Source of the DNA: Shinisaurus crocodilurus
Taxonomy: Eukaryota; Chordata; Lepidosauria; Squamata; Shinisauridae
Assembly (NCBI GenBank): GCA_021292165.1
Contig: CM037878.1
Coordinates: 16,302,471-16,366,470, forward strand
Direction: 5' to 3'
DNA length: 64,000 bases
Shown: in pieces, positions 60,702 to 64,000 of the stretch
Layout of the letters: each line of letters opens with the position of its first letter
How positions within the stretch are numbered: the stretch's first letter is position 1
Notes under the pieces: generated by a model
Database searches by the model: none
The model's input: only the letters and a program-made list of their open reading frames with translations
What the model was told of the DNA's origin: nothing
Made by a program: the position numbers and the translations under genes

Positions 60702-61579
60702 CAGTGGCTGGTGGCTCCAATGTCAGTGGGGTGGTATATCCACTCTGGGTTTCAGTCTAAACTTTAAAGGATCTATCCATGGCACTGATCCTAGAATCAT
60801 AGAATCATAGAAAAGTAGAGTTGGAAGGGGCCTACAAGGCCATCGAGTCCAACCCCCTGCTCAACGCAGGAATCCAGGTCAAAGCATCCCTGACAGATGG
60901 CTGTCCAGCTGCATCTTGAATGCCTCCAGAGTGGGAGAGCCCACGGGCCTCCCTAGGTAGTTGATTCCATTGTCTTATTGCTCTAACAGTCAGGAAATTT
61001 TTCCTGATGTTTAGCTGGAATCTAGGTTCCTTTAACTTGAGCCCATTATTCCGTGTCCTGCAAACTGGGATGATCGAGAAGAGATCCTGGCCCTCCTGAA
61101 GAGTGTGATCATATCTCCCCTCAGTCTTCTCTTCTGAAGGCTAAACATGCCCAGTTCTTTCAGTATCTTCTCATAGGGCTTTGTTTCCAGTCCTCTAATC
61201 ATCTTTGTTGGCCTCCTCTGAACCCTCTCCAGTTTGTCTACATCCTTCTTAAAGTGTGGTGCCCAGAACTGGACGCAGTACTCAAGATGAGGCCTAACCA
61301 GTGCTGAGTAGAGGGGAATTATCACTTCATGCGATTTGGAAGCTATACTTCTATTAATGCAGCCCAAAATAGCATTTGCCTTCTTTGCAGCCACATCGCA
61401 TTGCTGGCTCATATTCAGTTTGTGATCTACCACAATTCCAAGATCCTTCTCACTTGTAGTATTGTTGAGCCAAGTGTCCCCTATGGGGTTCAGCACCATG
61501 GATAGCTCCTTAAAAGTTCAGGCTAAAACCCAGAGTGGATACACCGCCCCACTGACATTGGAGCCGCCAGCCTCCACTG
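60702..61579. mobile_element. Foldback element, CAG.GGAGGC family, copy 4, split by CR1
   Basis: The left arm CAGTGGCTGGTGGCTCCAAT, GTCAGTGGGGTGGTATATCC, ACTCTGGGTTTCAGTC and ATCTATCCATGGCACTGATC is inverted in the right arm: CACCATGGATAGCTCCTTAA, AGGCTAAAACCCAGAGTGGA, CCGCCCCACTGACATTGGAG and CCAGCCTCCACTG. The CR1 tail lies precisely in the loop between the arms. Confidence 0.8.
60792..61497 (-). mobile_element. CR1 LINE 3' end (antisense), inserted in the foldback loop
   Basis: The minus strand has a continuous frame over about 155 residues (61032-61499): [80 protein letters not shown] and [20 protein letters not shown]. This is the C-terminal part of CR1 ORF2. The 3' UTR ends in repeated ATTCTATGATTC units (antisense at 60795-60812). 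It is 5' truncated but the frame is largely intact, so it is comparatively young. Confidence 0.95.
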
Positions 61580-61584
61580 GCCTA

Positions 61585-62230
61585 TAGTTATTCAGATCTT
61601 CTGGGTCCAAGCATGTTTTTTTTCAGAAGTGGCCTCACTTCTGGGAGGCTTCTGTTCTGTAGGGAAGAGTTTATATACCCTCACAAGCCCAGCATCATAG
61701 ACCCAGCCAATAGGAGGGCCCTATTGGATGTACTAAGCCAATGAGGAGCACAGGTCAAGCAAACAAGTGGCTGGGCAAGCTTGACCAAGCACCTTGTCCA
61801 CATCTTTGAGTCCTGTAAATTGGAAATCATCCAACAATATCTGACCAAAGGGTGCCCTGAATATCTTCATGGATTGAACTGCCTGAACTGTGAAATCTAA
61901 GTCATGACGAATACAGGCAATTCTGTCTTTGAACTATTTTGCAAACATGTCACAGCATGCTACTGAGGGTTCTATGAGATCACCCATTGGGCCAGAACCC
62001 AAAATGCCCTGAACCGCTCGGCAAAGCTCCGCTGGGCAACACTGAGAAGCCGCAAAGGTGATGAAGAAAATTTGCTTCTTTGCCCTCATCACTGCCCCAG
62101 AGTAGGCTCAGTAATGAGCTCTTACATGGGTTTGGTCATATTCGAGATGAGTTCTCTTCCACCTGCATTCCAGCCATCTCCCATGTTTTCAAAGAGAAGA
62201 AGTCCAAGGGCCAATTCATATGTTTCTTTT
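61585..62230. other. Unassigned, possibly LINE-derived sequence
   Basis: Decayed coding-like texture (for example AACACTGAGAAGCCGCAAAG near 62038) suggests an old retroposon, but no domain could be identified. No recurring match within the window. Confidence 0.25.
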
Positions 62231-62239
62231 TGACATGCC

Positions 62240-62660
62240 AAGGGAGCAATCCTGTGGCCCCTAGACAGCATCTGAGGGGGTCATGGGATATTTCGGATTC
62301 CCAGATCCAAGGTCAGAGACAGCCCTCCGACCTCAGAGCTGGGAATCAGGGCTCCGACTTCCCTCACCCCGCTGCCTACAGCCGGTGTGGAAAGAACTGC
62401 ACAGTTGCTCTCCGAGGTTGAGAAAACAACCTTGGAGAGGGGGGAAAGAAGGCGTTCTAGTGGGTGGAGAGGGGAAGAGACTGAAGAGGCCAGGATACAA
62501 GGCATCCTGAAGCCACTGCAGCCTCTTTCCCTCCTCCCTCTCTGTGATGACCCAGCTAGATGGGTGAAAAAGCCCATCTACTGAAAACGCAGAACAGGAG
62601 GACGAGGAGGCGAAGATCCGAGCTCGGGGGCTTAAAGGAATCACAATAGGACGGCACCCT
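62240..62660. mobile_element. GC-rich hairpin-containing element, copy 5
   Basis: GGGAGCAATCCTGTGGCCCC and CTAGACAGCATCTGAGGG at the left, CTCTCCGAGGTTGAG...CAACCTTGGAGAG at 62410-62442, AAGATCCGAGCTCGGGGGCT near the right, and AGCTAGATGGGTGAAAAAGCCC ATC as the second hairpin. The order matches 7.2 kb in part. Open frames on both strands are GC-driven. Confidence 0.5.
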
Positions 62661-62661
62661 A

Positions 62662-63088
62662 AAGAGAGCAATCAAAGAAGGTGGTTTTGCTCCATCCATT
62701 CACATGGCCAATATTCCTTAATAATACACCCCCGGATGGTATCAGCTGGTATTAACCCCAGAGCAAAGCCCGTTATTTTTCCAGCTTCTGCCTGGAACTG
62801 TCAAAATATAGCAGCAGCTGCCATGTTGGAACACATTCATCAGGATGATGAAATTGAGGAGGTGAAACCAACCATCTCCGGATGACGTCGCCCTGGCCCA
62901 AATATCACAAGTGGGTTAGCCCACCGTTCTCAGAGATCAAAGCATTTGAATGCAAACAATTAGCGAAAGAAACAAGTATTGATCTTTTAAAAGCACCGTT
63001 TGCTTCTGCTAAAGCATTGCCTGCGGGTGTCTACACAGGCATCTTTGCTGCTTTTGGGTACAACAGCAAAAAAACGTACAGCGAGCAA
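62662..63088. other. Unassigned sequence
   Basis: No recurring repeat or coding domain recognised. Confidence 0.3.
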
Positions 63089-63139
63089 TAAAAATATTTC
63101 TTATACTTGTATCCCGCTTTTCTTGCCATGAAAGAGCAA

Positions 63140-63573
63140 AACATGACATATACATGGTTTGGGTCCAGGCTACCTATGGGATCGCCTTCTCCCATACAAT
63201 CCACCCTGCACACTCAGGTCCTCTGGGAAGAAGTTACTTCAGTCAGTCAAAACTAGGCTGACAGGTATTACCCAGAGGACCTTTTCTTCTGCTGCTCCCA
63301 GATTATGGAATGGCCTGCCGGAGGAGATCTGTCAACTCACCAGTATCCTGGAATTTTAAAAAAGCCATAAAGACTGATCTCTTCTGGCAGGCCTATCCGG
63401 TGGAATTTTAGGATGCCTTTAAGATGTTTTTAAGATATTTTAAGATGTTTTATGATGTTTTAAAGATGTTTTTAAGATGTTTTCATAGTATGTATTGTGT
63501 TTTGCTTAGTCTATGTATTTTATATTTTTTTGCTGTTCCCCGCCTCGATCTAGACGGAGAGGCGGGTAAGAAA

Positions 63574-63622
<49 letters not shown>
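63140..63622 (+). mobile_element. L2-like LINE 3' end (sense), CCTC...GAGG tail subfamily
   Basis: Encodes MGPGYLWDRLLPYNPPCTLR, SSGKKLLQSVKTRLTGITQR and TFSSAAPRLWNGLPEEICQL, then a stop. The 3' region has repeated TTTTAAGATGTTTTAAGATG-like units and a hairpin CCCGCCTCGATCTAGACGGA GAGGCGGG at 63538-63566, followed by (ATT)n at 63575-63621. Confidence 0.88.
63575..63621 (+). repeat. (ATT)n microsatellite, LINE tail
   Basis: About 15 ATT units directly after the LINE 3' hairpin. Confidence 0.94.
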
Positions 63623-63693
63623 GGCTAGGGAGGTCAGTTTCATTTTCTCCCACATTCAAATTGCGTAAATCTCAATTTCTTTCTGTCCCAGAT

Positions 63694-63948
63694 ATTTATT
63701 TATTCATTCATTCATTCATTTATTATATTTATACCCCGCCATTTTTCCTGCAAGGAACCCAGGCAGCTTACATAATCCTCCTCCTCCTCTCCATTTTATC
63801 CTCACAACAACCCTGTGAGGTAGGTTAGAGACTGAGAGTCAGTGACTGGCCCAAAGTCACCCAGGTAGCTTCACAGCTGAGTTGGGACTAGAACCCAGAT
63901 CTCCCAAGTCCCAGTCCAACACTCTCACCACTACGCCACACTGGCTCT
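63694..63948 (-). mobile_element. tRNA-derived SINE, family 1 (antisense)
   Basis: ATTTATACCCCGCCATTTTT / AACCCAGGCAGCTTACATAA tail with a broken stem, GGGACTAGAACCCAGATCTC (B box) and CACTCTCACCACTACGCCAC (A box). The (ATTC)n run at its left end is part of the tail. Confidence 0.92.
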
Positions 63949-64000
63949 ATGATAGATATGGAGAACTTTGTCAATTTTAGTAAATTCTTATCCGAACTGA

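Noticed and set aside
61032..61499. 155-residue minus-strand frame as a possible gene
   Set aside because: It is the C-terminal part of CR1 ORF2, followed by the CR1 3' end.

Overview
The window looks like repeat-rich, gene-free vertebrate DNA, most probably from a squamate reptile (lizard or snake lineage). The evidence is the repeat mixture: CR1 and L2-like LINE 3' ends, two tRNA-derived SINE families, 5S rRNA-derived SINEs, many short hAT-type and foldback DNA elements, solo LTRs and abundant microsatellites. I found no convincing host protein-coding exon, tRNA gene or rRNA gene. The only protein similarity I can see is to retrotransposon reverse-transcriptase tails and one retroposon zinc-finger fragment. 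The interval is best read as an intergenic desert or a very large intron. The species assignment is inference; no host gene anchors it.

Layout. 0-9 kb: an AT-rich foldback element with a nested LINE, one copy of an unclassified 1-kb repeat carrying a nested 5S-SINE, an L2-like LINE and a GC-rich element. 9-19 kb: tRNA-SINEs, a CR1 3' end, palindromic elements, hAT-like miniatures and a single-copy AT-rich block at 15.5-16.3 kb that resembles a conserved non-coding element. 19-32 kb: L2-like 3' ends, four copies of a palindromic hAT miniature, a PIF-like miniature, a LINE fragment with a C2H2 finger and a CR1-like LINE. 28.9-30.1 kb is a three-level nest: L2-like LINE, then a solo LTR, then a hAT miniature. 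32-43 kb: more SINE and LINE material, a single-copy block at 35.6-36.7 kb, and two further solo LTRs of the same family; the one at 39.5-40.9 kb is split by a solo LTR of a second family. 43-64 kb: five L2-like LINE 3' ends, the second copy of the 1-kb repeat, the longest LINE fragment (49.8-50.9 kb), further palindromic miniatures and a CR1 tail inserted in the loop of a foldback element.

The elements interact by parasitism. Both tRNA-SINE families carry internal polymerase III boxes. The first has a 3' stem-loop like those of the L2-like LINEs here, suggesting use of LINE machinery. The 5S-SINE has a CR1 tail and presumably uses CR1 machinery. The miniature DNA elements have no coding capacity and would need a transposase encoded elsewhere. 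The clearest result is a family of seven near-perfect palindromes (CAGTGTTCTCCAACC ends). All six copies with both ends have 8-bp target duplications, and all seven target sites have TA at positions 4-5, the pattern described for Buster-type hAT elements. Boundaries of old repeats are approximate because everything was read by eye.
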